10,451 nucleotides of DNA from Alistipes sp. (GTDB lineage Bacteria > Bacteroidota > Bacteroidia > Bacteroidales > Rikenellaceae): the NCBI GenBank assembly GCA_019422485.1, contig JAHZDG010000037.1, forward strand, positions 1-10,451, in the 5' to 3' direction. A program made the position numbers and the translations under genes. The notes beneath the pieces were generated by a model. The model ran no database searches. It was not told the DNA's origin and saw only the letters and a program-made list of their open reading frames with translations. Positions 1 through 6,507 of this stretch are shown one piece after another (positions within the stretch are counted from its first letter, which is position 1; each line of letters starts with the position of its first letter).

Positions 1-276
1 AGCATCCAACTCATTGACCACAATATCTATATTATCGGTTCCGATACCGGTCGAAACGACACTCATCCGTTTCCCCCGATAGGTGCCGGTCCCCGTCACG
101 AATTCCCGGTTGGAGGCACGACACTCCGTCGTATCGAAATAACCGGCCACCTTATCCACCCGTCCCGGATCACCGACCAAAATGACCGTATCCGCCAACT
201 GTTCGGGGCGTACATGCAGATGAAACACCGAACCGTCATCATTGATAATCAATTCAGAAGAAGCTATTTTTCTCAT
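1..276 (-). CDS. Nucleoside phosphorylase (PNP/UDP family), 5' part only
   Basis: The first 92 residues of a gene that continues past the left edge of the window. The product should cleave a nucleoside with phosphate, giving the free base and (deoxy)ribose-1-phosphate, in cytoplasmic salvage. The visible sequence has the family's phosphate-binding GDPGR motif at residues 35-39, following a hydrophobic strand (VILV). It also has a TGTGTYRGKR segment at about 61-70 and a glycine-rich STGIGTDNIDI stretch at about 75-85, which matches the STGIG loop of uridine and purine nucleoside phosphorylases. The N-terminus (SELIINDDGSVFHLHVRPEQ) resembles the Bacteroidales members annotated as uridine phosphorylase or nucleoside phosphorylase. 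The start is taken at 276; an in-frame ATG at 285 would add three residues and cannot be excluded. The substrate base (uridine or purine) cannot be decided because the specificity region lies outside the window. It is divergent from glmM. Confidence 0.85.
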   Translation of the reverse strand, partial: MRKIASSELIINDDGSVFHLHVRPEQLADTVILVGDPGRVDKVAGYFDTTECRASNREFVTGTGTYRGKRMSVVSTGIGTDNIDIVVNELDA

Positions 277-325
277 AACAAACATCTTTATACAAACCGA
301 GACAAACGCCTCGACTCCAAATAAA

Positions 326-333
326 CAAATTTA
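326..333 (-). promoter_or_regulatory. Possible -7 element for the nucleoside phosphorylase gene
   Basis: Read on the minus strand this is TAAATTTG, a full match to the Bacteroidota -7 consensus TAnnTTTG. It lies 40-50 bases upstream of the phosphorylase start. The expected -33 TTTG about 19-21 bases further upstream is missing; the nearest TTTG is 32 bases away at 366-369. The call therefore rests on the -7 match and its position alone. Confidence 0.4.
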
Positions 334-491
334 ACCGATTTCCTCCGTTTTTCCACCCGAAAGGACAAAAATCCCGCTTCCCGTTTCTCTTTTTGCCGCG
401 ACAGGCCCCCGAAGCTTTCAAATCCATCGCCAGAACACTCTTTCGACTTCGATTAATTCAAAACAACGGTGCCGGCACGTCGATTTATTAT

Positions 492-499
492 TAACTTTG
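492..499 (+). promoter_or_regulatory. Possible -7 element of the glmM promoter
   Basis: TAACTTTG matches the Bacteroidota -7 consensus TAnnTTTG. I see no TTTG at the usual -33 distance. Transcription would begin a few bases downstream, near 503-506, giving a glmM leader of about 80 nt that starts with the stem-loop at 504-520. The rest of the divergent region (334-491) shows no gene or other clear signal. Confidence 0.45.
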
Positions 500-503
500 T
501 CTC

Positions 504-555
504 GATGGGAAATGCCCATCTTGCTCAAACGACAGGCTCCAAGCCCGTTGTTTGA
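504..555 (+). promoter_or_regulatory. Two consecutive stem-loops in the glmM leader
   Basis: Stem-loop 1: GATGGG (504-509) pairs with CCCATC (515-520) around a 5-nt loop. Stem-loop 2: 525-533 pairs with 547-555 (9 bp, one of them G-U). After one A-C mismatch (534/546), GGCT (535-538) pairs with AGCC (542-545) around the 3-nt loop CCA. The second hairpin ends 27 bases before the glmM ATG. No U-tract follows either hairpin, so neither looks like an intrinsic terminator. They could stabilise the 5' end of the message, act as a control element, or be operator sites as DNA. The pairing is visible in the sequence; the role is unknown. Confidence 0.5.
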
Positions 556-582
556 ATTGTGTGTACCCCAAAATTTTACTTC

Positions 583-1974
583 ATGACACTGATCAAATCC
601 ATCTCCGGCATTCGCGGCACCATCGGTGGAGCCCCCGGAGACAACCTGACCCCCATAGATCTGGTCAAATTCACTTCGGCCTATGCCCGCCGGATACGGG
701 AACATGCCCCCGCCGGCAAAGCCCTCCGCATCGTTTTGGGACGCGACGCCCGTCTTTCAGGGGAAATGGCCGCCTCGATCGTCAGCGGCACGTTGTGTGC
801 CTGCGGCATTGATGTCATCGACATCGGACTGGCCACCACCCCCACGGTGGAAATGGCCGTCACCGGCAAACAGGCCGATGGGGGCATCATCCTGACAGCC
901 AGCCATAACCCCAAACAGTGGAACGCCCTGAAACTGCTCAACGAACGGGGCGAATTCCTCAACGATGCCGAAGGCAAACAGGTTTTGGCCTATGCCAACG
1001 CCGGTGACGAGACCTATCCGGAAGTCGACGCCTTGGGACACGTCATCGAACGAGGCAGCTACGACCAGGAACACATCCAAGCCGTATTGAATCTGCCGTT
1101 GGTCGACGCCGAGGCCATCCGGAAAGCCGGGTTACGGGTTGTGGTCGATGCCGTCAACTCGGTCGGTGGCGTAGTGATTCCGGCCCTGTTGCGGGAGCTG
1201 GGAGTCGAAGTCATCGAACTGAACTGCACCCCTAACGGCCATTTTGCACACAATCCCGAACCGCTACCCGAACACCTGACGGAGATTTCGGCTCGTGTAG
1301 CCGCTGAAAAAGCCGATCTGGGGATCGTCGTCGATCCCGATGTCGACCGGCTGGCCCTGGTATGCGAAGACGGCAGCATGTTCGGAGAAGAGTACACCTT
1401 AGTCGCCGTGGCAGACTATGTTCTCTCCCATACCCCGGGAACCACGGTTTCCAACCTCAGCTCCTCCCGAGCCCTGCGTGATGTCACCGAACGGCACGGT
1501 TGCCAATATTTCGCCGCAGCCGTGGGAGAAGTAAACGTCGTCGCCAAAATGAAAGAGGTCGGGGCCGTGATCGGAGGCGAAGGAAACGGCGGAGTGATCT
1601 ACCCGGCCCTCCATTACGGACGGGACGCGCTGGTGGGTGTTGCCTTGTTCCTGACCCACCTGGTTCACAGCGGTCTGAGCGCCTCTCAACTGAGAGCCTC
1701 CTACCCGGCTTATTACATTTCCAAAAACAAAATCCAACTGACGCCGGACATCAATGTCGATGAGGTACTGGTCCGCATGAAAGAACGCTATGCCCACGAA
1801 CAGGTCAATGACATCGACGGGGTCAAGATCGACTTCCCCACGCAGTGGGTTCACCTGCGCAAGTCGAACACCGAACCGATCATTCGCATCTACAGCGAAA
1901 GCCGCGACCGGGCTTCAGCCGATGCCCTGGCCGAAAAAATCATGGCCGAAATCCGCGAGATTGTCAATCACTAA
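583..1974 (+). CDS. glmM: Phosphoglucosamine mutase (GlmM), alpha-D-phosphohexomutase family
   Basis: Converts glucosamine-6-phosphate to glucosamine-1-phosphate in the cytoplasm, the step before GlmU makes UDP-GlcNAc for peptidoglycan and lipid A. The 463-residue protein has all four family motifs: the active-site loop TASHNP at 105-110 with phosphoserine Ser107, the metal-binding DPDVDR at 251-256 (Asp251, 253, 255), the sugar-binding loop GEGNGG at 332-337, and the phosphate-binding RKSNTEPIIR at 426-435. GlmM from Proteobacteria and Firmicutes usually has GEQSGH in the sugar loop; GEGNGG is the form seen in Bacteroidota and archaeal enzymes. Related phosphomannomutases and phosphoglucomutases share the fold, so the substrate is assigned from close resemblance to Bacteroidales GlmM. 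The frame opens with GTG at 559, but homologues begin MTLIKSISGIRG, so the ATG at 583 is chosen. It is monocistronic, with its own leader and a strong terminator. Confidence 0.92.
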   Translation: MTLIKSISGIRGTIGGAPGDNLTPIDLVKFTSAYARRIREHAPAGKALRIVLGRDARLSGEMAASIVSGTLCACGIDVIDIGLATTPTVEMAVTGKQADGGIILTASHNPKQWNALKLLNERGEFLNDAEGKQVLAYANAGDETYPEVDALGHVIERGSYDQEHIQAVLNLPLVDAEAIRKAGLRVVVDAVNSVGGVVIPALLRELGVEVIELNCTPNGHFAHNPEPLPEHLTEISARVAAEKADLGIVVDPDVDRLALVCEDGSMFGEEYTLVAVADYVLSHTPGTTVSNLSSSRALRDVTERHGCQYFAAAVGEVNVVAKMKEVGAVIGGEGNGGVIYPALHYGRDALVGVALFLTHLVHSGLSASQLRASYPAYYISKNKIQLTPDINVDEVLVRMKERYAHEQVNDIDGVKIDFPTQWVHLRKSNTEPIIRIYSESRDRASADALAEKIMAEIREIVNH

Positions 1975-2030
1975 CTGAATCGACTCTCCGGTTTTCACGT
2001 CCGATACTCGACCGATTCGGATACCCTCAT

Positions 2031-2067
2031 AAAAGAGCAAACACCTCAACAGGTGTTTGCTCTTTTT
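2031..2067 (+). terminator. Intrinsic terminator of glmM
   Basis: A perfect 16-bp inverted repeat: 2031-2046 (AAAAGAGCAAACACCT) pairs with 2051-2066 around the loop CAAC. It ends in a run of five T, then CTT. It starts 57 bases after the glmM stop. Such a long perfect stem with a T-tract is a strong rho-independent terminator. The opposite strand has only four A/T pairs flanking the stem, and no gene enters from that side. Confidence 0.92.
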
Positions 2068-2205
2068 CTTGCCTCAAAATCCTTTCACCAAAAGCACGCC
2101 CAAAAGTTTTCACCCATAAAACCATTCCCTTTCAGTCCCTGAAACTCTCTCTTTACCGCTCCGCTTTTCTCTCTTCTCCAAACACACAAGCCCCGCCTTT
2201 CAACG
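2068..2205. other. Gene-free spacer between glmM terminator and M20 promoter
   Basis: No ORF with coding character, tRNA or repeat array is seen. The plus strand is rich in C and T, especially 2124-2200. The only local structure is a small hairpin, TTTCAG (2130-2135) with CTGAAA (2139-2144), followed by CTCTCTC rather than a T-run. I assign no function to it. Confidence 0.5.
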
Positions 2206-2237
2206 TTTGGCAGAGCCGCAAAAAAGCCCTACCTTAG
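2206..2237 (+). promoter_or_regulatory. Promoter of the M20-M23 operon
   Basis: A -33 TTTG (2206-2209), a 20-base spacer and TACCTTAG (2230-2237) fit the Bacteroidota housekeeping promoter pattern TTTG-N19/21-TAnnTTTG, with one mismatch in the -7 TTTG. The expected start near 2241-2244 leaves a leader of only about 15-18 nt before the ATG at 2259. There is no Shine-Dalgarno sequence, as is usual in this phylum. Confidence 0.6.
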
Positions 2238-2251
2238 AGTCAAATTTGACT
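2238..2251. promoter_or_regulatory. 14-bp palindrome at the expected start site (candidate operator)
   Basis: AGTCAAATTTGACT equals its own reverse complement over all 14 bases. It directly follows the -7 element and covers the predicted transcription start. This is a typical place for a dimeric repressor to bind. The symmetry is seen directly; operator function is inferred, and no regulator gene is adjacent. Confidence 0.45.
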
Positions 2252-2258
2252 ATCCCAT

Positions 2259-3641
2259 ATGAAAACTGCTCTATCGTATATTGAACAACATCGCGAAGCG
2301 TTTTTAGACGAACTTTTCGACTGGTTGCGCATTCCTTCCATCAGCGCCGAACCGGACCATGCTCCGGATATGATCCGATGTGCCGAATGGTTACGGGACT
2401 CCTTGTTACGGGCCGGACTCGATCAGGCCGAAGTCATGCCCACCGCAGGAAATCCGGTCGTCTACGGCGAAAAGATCATTGACCCGAAACTTCCTACCGT
2501 ATTGATTTACGGACATTACGACGTCATGCCTGTCGATCCCCGGGAGGCTTGGCGCAGCGATCCTTTCGAACCGGAGATTCGAGACGGCCGCATCTGGGCC
2601 CGCGGAGCCAACGACGATAAAGGACAATCCTTCATGCACGTCAAAGCGGCCGAGGCAATGATTCACACCAATAGTCTGCCCTGCAACCTGAAATTCATGA
2701 TCGAAGGCGAAGAAGAGATCGGATCGGCCAGTCTGGAACGTTGGTGTCAGGAACAAGCCGAACGCCTGAAAGCCGATCTGATTTTGGTTTCCGACACCAG
2801 TCTGCTGGGCTGGGATACGCCCTCCATCACCTGCGGGTTGCGAGGTCTCTGCTACCTGGAGGTCGAAGTTACGGGTCCCAATAAAGACCTCCATTCGGGT
2901 CTGTATGGGGGAGCCGTTGCCAATCCCGCCAACGTTCTGGCCCGCATGATCGCCGCCCTGACCGATGAGCAGGGACGCATTACCCTACCGGGCTTCTACG
3001 ATCGGGTACGGAATTTGACTCCCGGTGAACGCGAGAATTTTGCCCGAGCCCCTTTCGACGATACGTCCTACCGCGAAAGTATCGGAATCCCCAGCACGGC
3101 CGGCGAAACGGGATACAGCACCTTAGAACGTACCGGAATCCGTCCCTCGCTGGATGTCAACGGCATCTGGAGCGGATATACCGGCAAAGGCAGCAAAACC
3201 GTCATCCCCTCAAAAGCCTGTGCCAAAATCTCCATGCGACTGGTTCCTGATCAGGACTTTCACCAGATCGCCGAAATGTTCGAACAACATTTCCGGGCGC
3301 TGGCTCCCGAAAGCGTTACGGTCCAGGTTCGGTTTTCACATGGGGGCCGCCCATATGTCTGCCCCACGGATCTGCCCGGCTACCGTGCAGCCGCCGAAGC
3401 CATGCGACAAGCGTTCGGTCAGGATCCGCTGCCCTTCTATTCCGGAGGGAGTATCCCGATCATCAGTACTTTCGAAAAGGTTTTGGGGCTCAAATCCATC
3501 CTGATGGGATTCGGGCTGGGCGAAGACGCCATCCACTCTCCCAACGAAAGCTTCGCTTTACGCAACTTCTACCGTGGCATCGAAACCATCGTCCGATTCC
3601 ACCACCAATATGCCCAGACGATGCAAGTTGAACAAGCATGA
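2259..3641 (+). CDS. M20 family metallopeptidase (dipeptidase, CNDP/DapE-ArgE superfamily)
   Basis: A two-zinc peptidase of 460 residues that probably hydrolyses dipeptides or small peptides in the cytoplasm; no signal peptide or membrane segment is seen. The metal ligands and catalytic residues all seem present: YGHYDV (His86, with catalytic-site Asp88), ANDDKG (bridging Asp119), EGEEEIGS at 149-156 (likely general base Glu152 and ligand Glu153), Asp179 in LVSDT, and His426 in DAIHSPNE near the C-terminus. The lid (dimerisation) domain runs from about 190 to 320, with KDLHSGLYGG (His212) near its start. Length and order fit the CNDP-like dipeptidases annotated as M20/M25/M40 hydrolases or dipeptidases. 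The exact substrate cannot be read from the sequence; other amidohydrolase activities of the superfamily are possible. Its stop overlaps the start of the M23 gene (ATGA), so translation is probably coupled. Confidence 0.88.
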   Translation: MKTALSYIEQHREAFLDELFDWLRIPSISAEPDHAPDMIRCAEWLRDSLLRAGLDQAEVMPTAGNPVVYGEKIIDPKLPTVLIYGHYDVMPVDPREAWRSDPFEPEIRDGRIWARGANDDKGQSFMHVKAAEAMIHTNSLPCNLKFMIEGEEEIGSASLERWCQEQAERLKADLILVSDTSLLGWDTPSITCGLRGLCYLEVEVTGPNKDLHSGLYGGAVANPANVLARMIAALTDEQGRITLPGFYDRVRNLTPGERENFARAPFDDTSYRESIGIPSTAGETGYSTLERTGIRPSLDVNGIWSGYTGKGSKTVIPSKACAKISMRLVPDQDFHQIAEMFEQHFRALAPESVTVQVRFSHGGRPYVCPTDLPGYRAAAEAMRQAFGQDPLPFYSGGSIPIISTFEKVLGLKSILMGFGLGEDAIHSPNESFALRNFYRGIETIVRFHHQYAQTMQVEQA

Positions 3642-5374
3642 TCCGCATTTTATGGATAACGGGGCTGCTGCTGACCGGCCTCAGTCTCCCGCTCAAGGCT
3701 CAAAACACCCAGTTGGCCGATTACGGCTACCTGCCGCCGTTAAAAATACCGGTGCTTCTCTCGGCCAATTACGGGGAACTGCGCCTGAACCATTTTCATT
3801 CCGGCATCGACCTCAAAACACAGGGGGTTACCGGCAAACCGATTTATGCCGTAGCATCGGGCTATGTGTCACGGGTTGCGGTTTCGCCCTCGGGATACGG
3901 CAAAGCGCTCTACATCCAACACCCCAACGGCACCACCTCCGTTTACGGACACGTAGAGCAATTTTTCGACTCGCTGGAACATTATGTCTATCGTCAACAG
4001 TATGCCCGAAAGAGCTTTTCGGTCGATCTGAGCTTCAAGCCCAACCAGTTCCCGATCAGAAAGGGGCAACTCATCGCCCTCTCCGGCAACCGGGGATCCT
4101 CGGGAGGCCCACACCTCCATTTCGAAATTCGGGATGCCGCACAACGCCCCTACAACCTGATCGCCCACAAAGTGCTGCCGGTCAACGACACCATTCCGCC
4201 CCGGGCACTCACCTTGTACTACGTCCGTGTCGACACCCTTCAAGGAATCCCGCAACACCGGATCGTACAACGCATTCCACTGCGCCGAGAGGCTTCAAAT
4301 CGTTACGTTCCCTCCAGCGGCCCAATCCTTTCGGTCTGCCGGCAGGGATATTTCGCCATCGAAGCCAAAGAGTACAAAAACGGCACGCATAACGTCATGG
4401 GTATATACCGTTTGCAGGAGAGAATCGACGATCAGCCGATTTTTGCCATGGAGGTCGATCGGGTTCCGTTCGACATTACGCGCTACGCCAATGCCGTGAC
4501 GCTTTACAGCGAGAAGAGCAAACGCAACAACATTTACCGATTGTTCGTACTGCCCAATAATCCGCTGGGCATTTACCGCAACGTACACCGCCAGGGTCTC
4601 ATCTCCCTGGATGACAACCTCACCCATCCCATCGAAATCGACCTGGAAGACGAAGCGGGAAATCGCAGTCAGATTCGTTTTTCGGTCACCCTGCGACACC
4701 AACTGGACACTTTGCCCACCCCCGAAGGCATTCCGGTTCTGTGGTGGAAGGATTTTCAGTACGAAGCCGACGGACTGTCGGTTTCGATTCCGGCCCGCGC
4801 GCTCTACGAGTCGGTTCTTTTCCATGCGCCGGCACGCGACATTCCTCTCCCCTCCTACGCCTACTCGCCCCTGTATGACATTCTGTCCGCCGACGAGCCC
4901 TTGCAAAAATCAATTACCGTCTCGTTGGTCGCCGACGGTCTGCCCACCCGGTTACGCGACAAAGCACTATTGGGTGTCGTATCCTCGTCCGGGAAACGCT
5001 CTTCGGCCGGGGGGCGTTGGATCAACGAAGGGCCCGGAGGCCGGGTCGAAGCCCGGGTCCGCAATTTCGGCACCTATTACATTGCCGTAGATACGATTCC
5101 GCCCCGCATCACCCCGGAATTCAAAGCCGGAGCCGATCTCTCGGTACAGAAGAAGCTTTCCCTGAAAATCTCCGACAATTTCTCGGGCATTGCCTCTTAC
5201 TCGGCCACCATCGACGGAGAGTGGGCCCTGTTGGAATACGACCCCAAAACCAACCGAATCACCCATGTATTCGATAACTCCCGCTGGCCAACCGGTCAGA
5301 CCCACGAGCTCTCCGTGGTGGTTTCAGACGCCAAAGGCAATCGAAGCACATTCAACACCCGGTATCGACATTAA
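3638..5374 (+). CDS. Secreted M23 family (LytM-type) peptidoglycan endopeptidase with large C-terminal region
   Basis: A 578-residue exported protein expected to cut peptidoglycan peptide cross-links in the periplasm. An N-terminal signal peptide (positive MIR, hydrophobic core about 4-17, ending KAQ near 20-22) is clear. The M23 domain spans about 30-175 and keeps its zinc and catalytic residues: HSGID (His54, Asp58), YGH (His105) and HLH (His159, His161). It therefore looks active, unlike the degenerate EnvC/NlpD regulators. The insert between YGH and HLH (about 106-150) is long. The remaining 400 residues are rich in predicted beta strands and carry two VDTIPPR/NDTIPPR-type linkers (near 182 and 486) that resemble Ig-like domain boundaries. 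I recognise no named domain there; it may bind wall or partner proteins. The ATG at 3638 overlaps the M20 stop by 4 nt. A hairpin terminator follows 18 bases after the stop. Confidence 0.85.
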   Translation: MIRILWITGLLLTGLSLPLKAQNTQLADYGYLPPLKIPVLLSANYGELRLNHFHSGIDLKTQGVTGKPIYAVASGYVSRVAVSPSGYGKALYIQHPNGTTSVYGHVEQFFDSLEHYVYRQQYARKSFSVDLSFKPNQFPIRKGQLIALSGNRGSSGGPHLHFEIRDAAQRPYNLIAHKVLPVNDTIPPRALTLYYVRVDTLQGIPQHRIVQRIPLRREASNRYVPSSGPILSVCRQGYFAIEAKEYKNGTHNVMGIYRLQERIDDQPIFAMEVDRVPFDITRYANAVTLYSEKSKRNNIYRLFVLPNNPLGIYRNVHRQGLISLDDNLTHPIEIDLEDEAGNRSQIRFSVTLRHQLDTLPTPEGIPVLWWKDFQYEADGLSVSIPARALYESVLFHAPARDIPLPSYAYSPLYDILSADEPLQKSITVSLVADGLPTRLRDKALLGVVSSSGKRSSAGGRWINEGPGGRVEARVRNFGTYYIAVDTIPPRITPEFKAGADLSVQKKLSLKISDNFSGIASYSATIDGEWALLEYDPKTNRITHVFDNSRWPTGQTHELSVVVSDAKGNRSTFNTRYRH

Positions 5375-5392
5375 ATCCCCGGGACACACAAC

Positions 5393-5426
5393 AAACGAGG
5401 CGGCAATGAATTACCGCCTCGTTTTT
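5393..5426. terminator. Hairpin terminator between convergent operons
   Basis: An 11-bp stem pairs 5393-5403 (AAACGAGGCGG) with 5414-5424 around a 10-nt loop, then TTTTTATTT on the plus strand. It ends the M20-M23 operon. Read on the minus strand, the same hairpin is followed by TTTGTT, a weaker T-tract, so it may also stop the leftward operon ending at 5492. The remaining bases of this gap (5427-5491) hold nothing I recognise. Confidence 0.85.
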
Positions 5427-5491
5427 ATTTCTCGATTAAACACTTTTCCTGTTTCCCGGTGGGCATCATCCCCCCAACAAGCAAACACTCT

Positions 5492-6499
5492 TTACATCAT
5501 TCGGGCAAACGTACGACGCCCCAAAGCATAACGTAAAATGATACTTCCCCGATAGATACCCTGAGGATGATTCACCCGGCGAATCTGATTGACCCAGGCT
5601 CTTTTTTCGCGCAATTTCCGATGCGAACGGTGGAAATCGACATGGGCCAGCACCACAACCTTGAAAAAGTCAGCACGACCTTGCAATAGAAAAATCAAGG
5701 CCGACAACGTATCCAAGAATCCGCGCATCAACAGGACCGTCCATAGACCGACCCGGCTGAGATTTTTATACAACATCGACAGATTGTTGCGATAATTAAG
5801 GTAGAGTTTCCGCGGGCTGTTATTCGGCAAGGTACCTCCTCCCAGATGGAACACTTCGCTACCGGTTTCGGCCACAATTTTATAGCCGGCCAAGCGGGCT
5901 CTCCAACAGAAATCGATCTCCTCCATGTGGGCAAAGAAATCGGCATCAAAACCGCCTAACTGCCGAAAGAGTTCTGCCCGCACCACCATACAGGCCCCCG
6001 AGGCCCAAAACACTTCCCGGGAATCATCATACTGTCCCCGATCGATTTCGATCGTACCCAAAATACGGCCCCGACAGAACGGATAGCCGAACCAATCGAT
6101 AAATCCTCCGGCAGCACCGGCATACTCAAAATGATCGGGCCGGTCAAACGCACGAATCTTGGGAGACAAAGCCGCAATCTGTGGATCCTCTTCCATGCGG
6201 CGCACCAACGGGTCCAGCCAGTGGGGCGGCACTTCGACATCCGAATTCAGCAACACAAACAAATCGGCTTCCACACGTTCCAACGCCAGGTTATACCCAC
6301 CGGCATACCCATGATTTTCCTCCAACAGAATCAATTCCACTTCCGGATGATGATTTCGCAACCACGCTACCGAATCATCCTGCGATCCATTATCTGCCAC
6401 CACAACCGACCCTTTGGGACTGTGAGCCAGCACCGAAGGCAGGAAGCGTGCCAGATGTTCGCGGCCGTTCCAATTGAGTATGACGATCTTAACCTTCAT
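5492..6499 (-). CDS. Family 2 glycosyltransferase (rhamnosyltransferase-like, GT-A fold)
   Basis: A 335-residue inverting glycosyltransferase that would move a sugar from a nucleotide donor to a lipid- or polysaccharide-linked acceptor at the cytoplasmic face of the inner membrane. The GT-A domain covers about 1-245: an N-terminal strand with ILNWNG (7-12), the nucleotide-binding DNGS (36-39), the metal-binding NSDVE (85-89, standing for the DXD motif), a GACMVVR segment (168-174) and HMEEIDFCWR (191-200), which carries the acidic catalytic-base region. These are typical of the WcaE/rhamnosyltransferase-like branch. Residues about 251-288 hold two hydrophobic stretches that could sit in or on the membrane, followed by a basic tail. 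Donor and acceptor are unknown. It is the last gene of the leftward operon, 8 nt after the acyltransferase stop, which suggests a glycolipid or LOS acceptor. Confidence 0.88.
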   Translation of the reverse strand: MKVKIVILNWNGREHLARFLPSVLAHSPKGSVVVADNGSQDDSVAWLRNHHPEVELILLEENHGYAGGYNLALERVEADLFVLLNSDVEVPPHWLDPLVRRMEEDPQIAALSPKIRAFDRPDHFEYAGAAGGFIDWFGYPFCRGRILGTIEIDRGQYDDSREVFWASGACMVVRAELFRQLGGFDADFFAHMEEIDFCWRARLAGYKIVAETGSEVFHLGGGTLPNNSPRKLYLNYRNNLSMLYKNLSRVGLWTVLLMRGFLDTLSALIFLLQGRADFFKVVVLAHVDFHRSHRKLREKRAWVNQIRRVNHPQGIYRGSIILRYALGRRTFARMM

Positions 6500-6507
6500 A
6501 AGATTCT

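Noticed and set aside
366..369. TTTG on the minus strand as the -33 partner of the element at 326-333
   Set aside because: The spacing is 32 bases, far more than the usual 19-21, so it is not counted as part of the promoter.
525..555. glmM leader hairpin read as an intrinsic terminator or attenuator
   Set aside because: The bases after the stem are a mixed ATTGTGTGTACC stretch, not a T-run, and no alternative antiterminator pairing was evident.
559..582. GTG at 559 as an upstream start for glmM
   Set aside because: It would add eight residues (MCTPKFYF) absent from homologues, which begin MTLIKSISGIRG, and it sits next to the leader hairpin. The ATG at 583 is preferred.
2068..2258. Possible small RNA or small protein gene in the spacer before the M20 gene
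   Set aside because: There is no promoter-hairpin-T-tract arrangement and no convincing small frame. An open frame that crosses from glmM into this spacer is only the out-of-frame tail of glmM running on.
3574..4392. Open frame of 272 codons on the plus strand overlapping the M20 end and M23 start
   Set aside because: It runs in another frame through the M23 catalytic domain, and its product is Arg/Pro/Ser-rich without motifs. The M20 and M23 frames explain the region.
4295..4906. Open frame of 203 codons on the minus strand inside the M23 gene
   Set aside because: It lies fully within the C-terminal region of the M23 protein, whose frame is continuous from signal peptide to stop. No promoter or motif supports the antisense frame.
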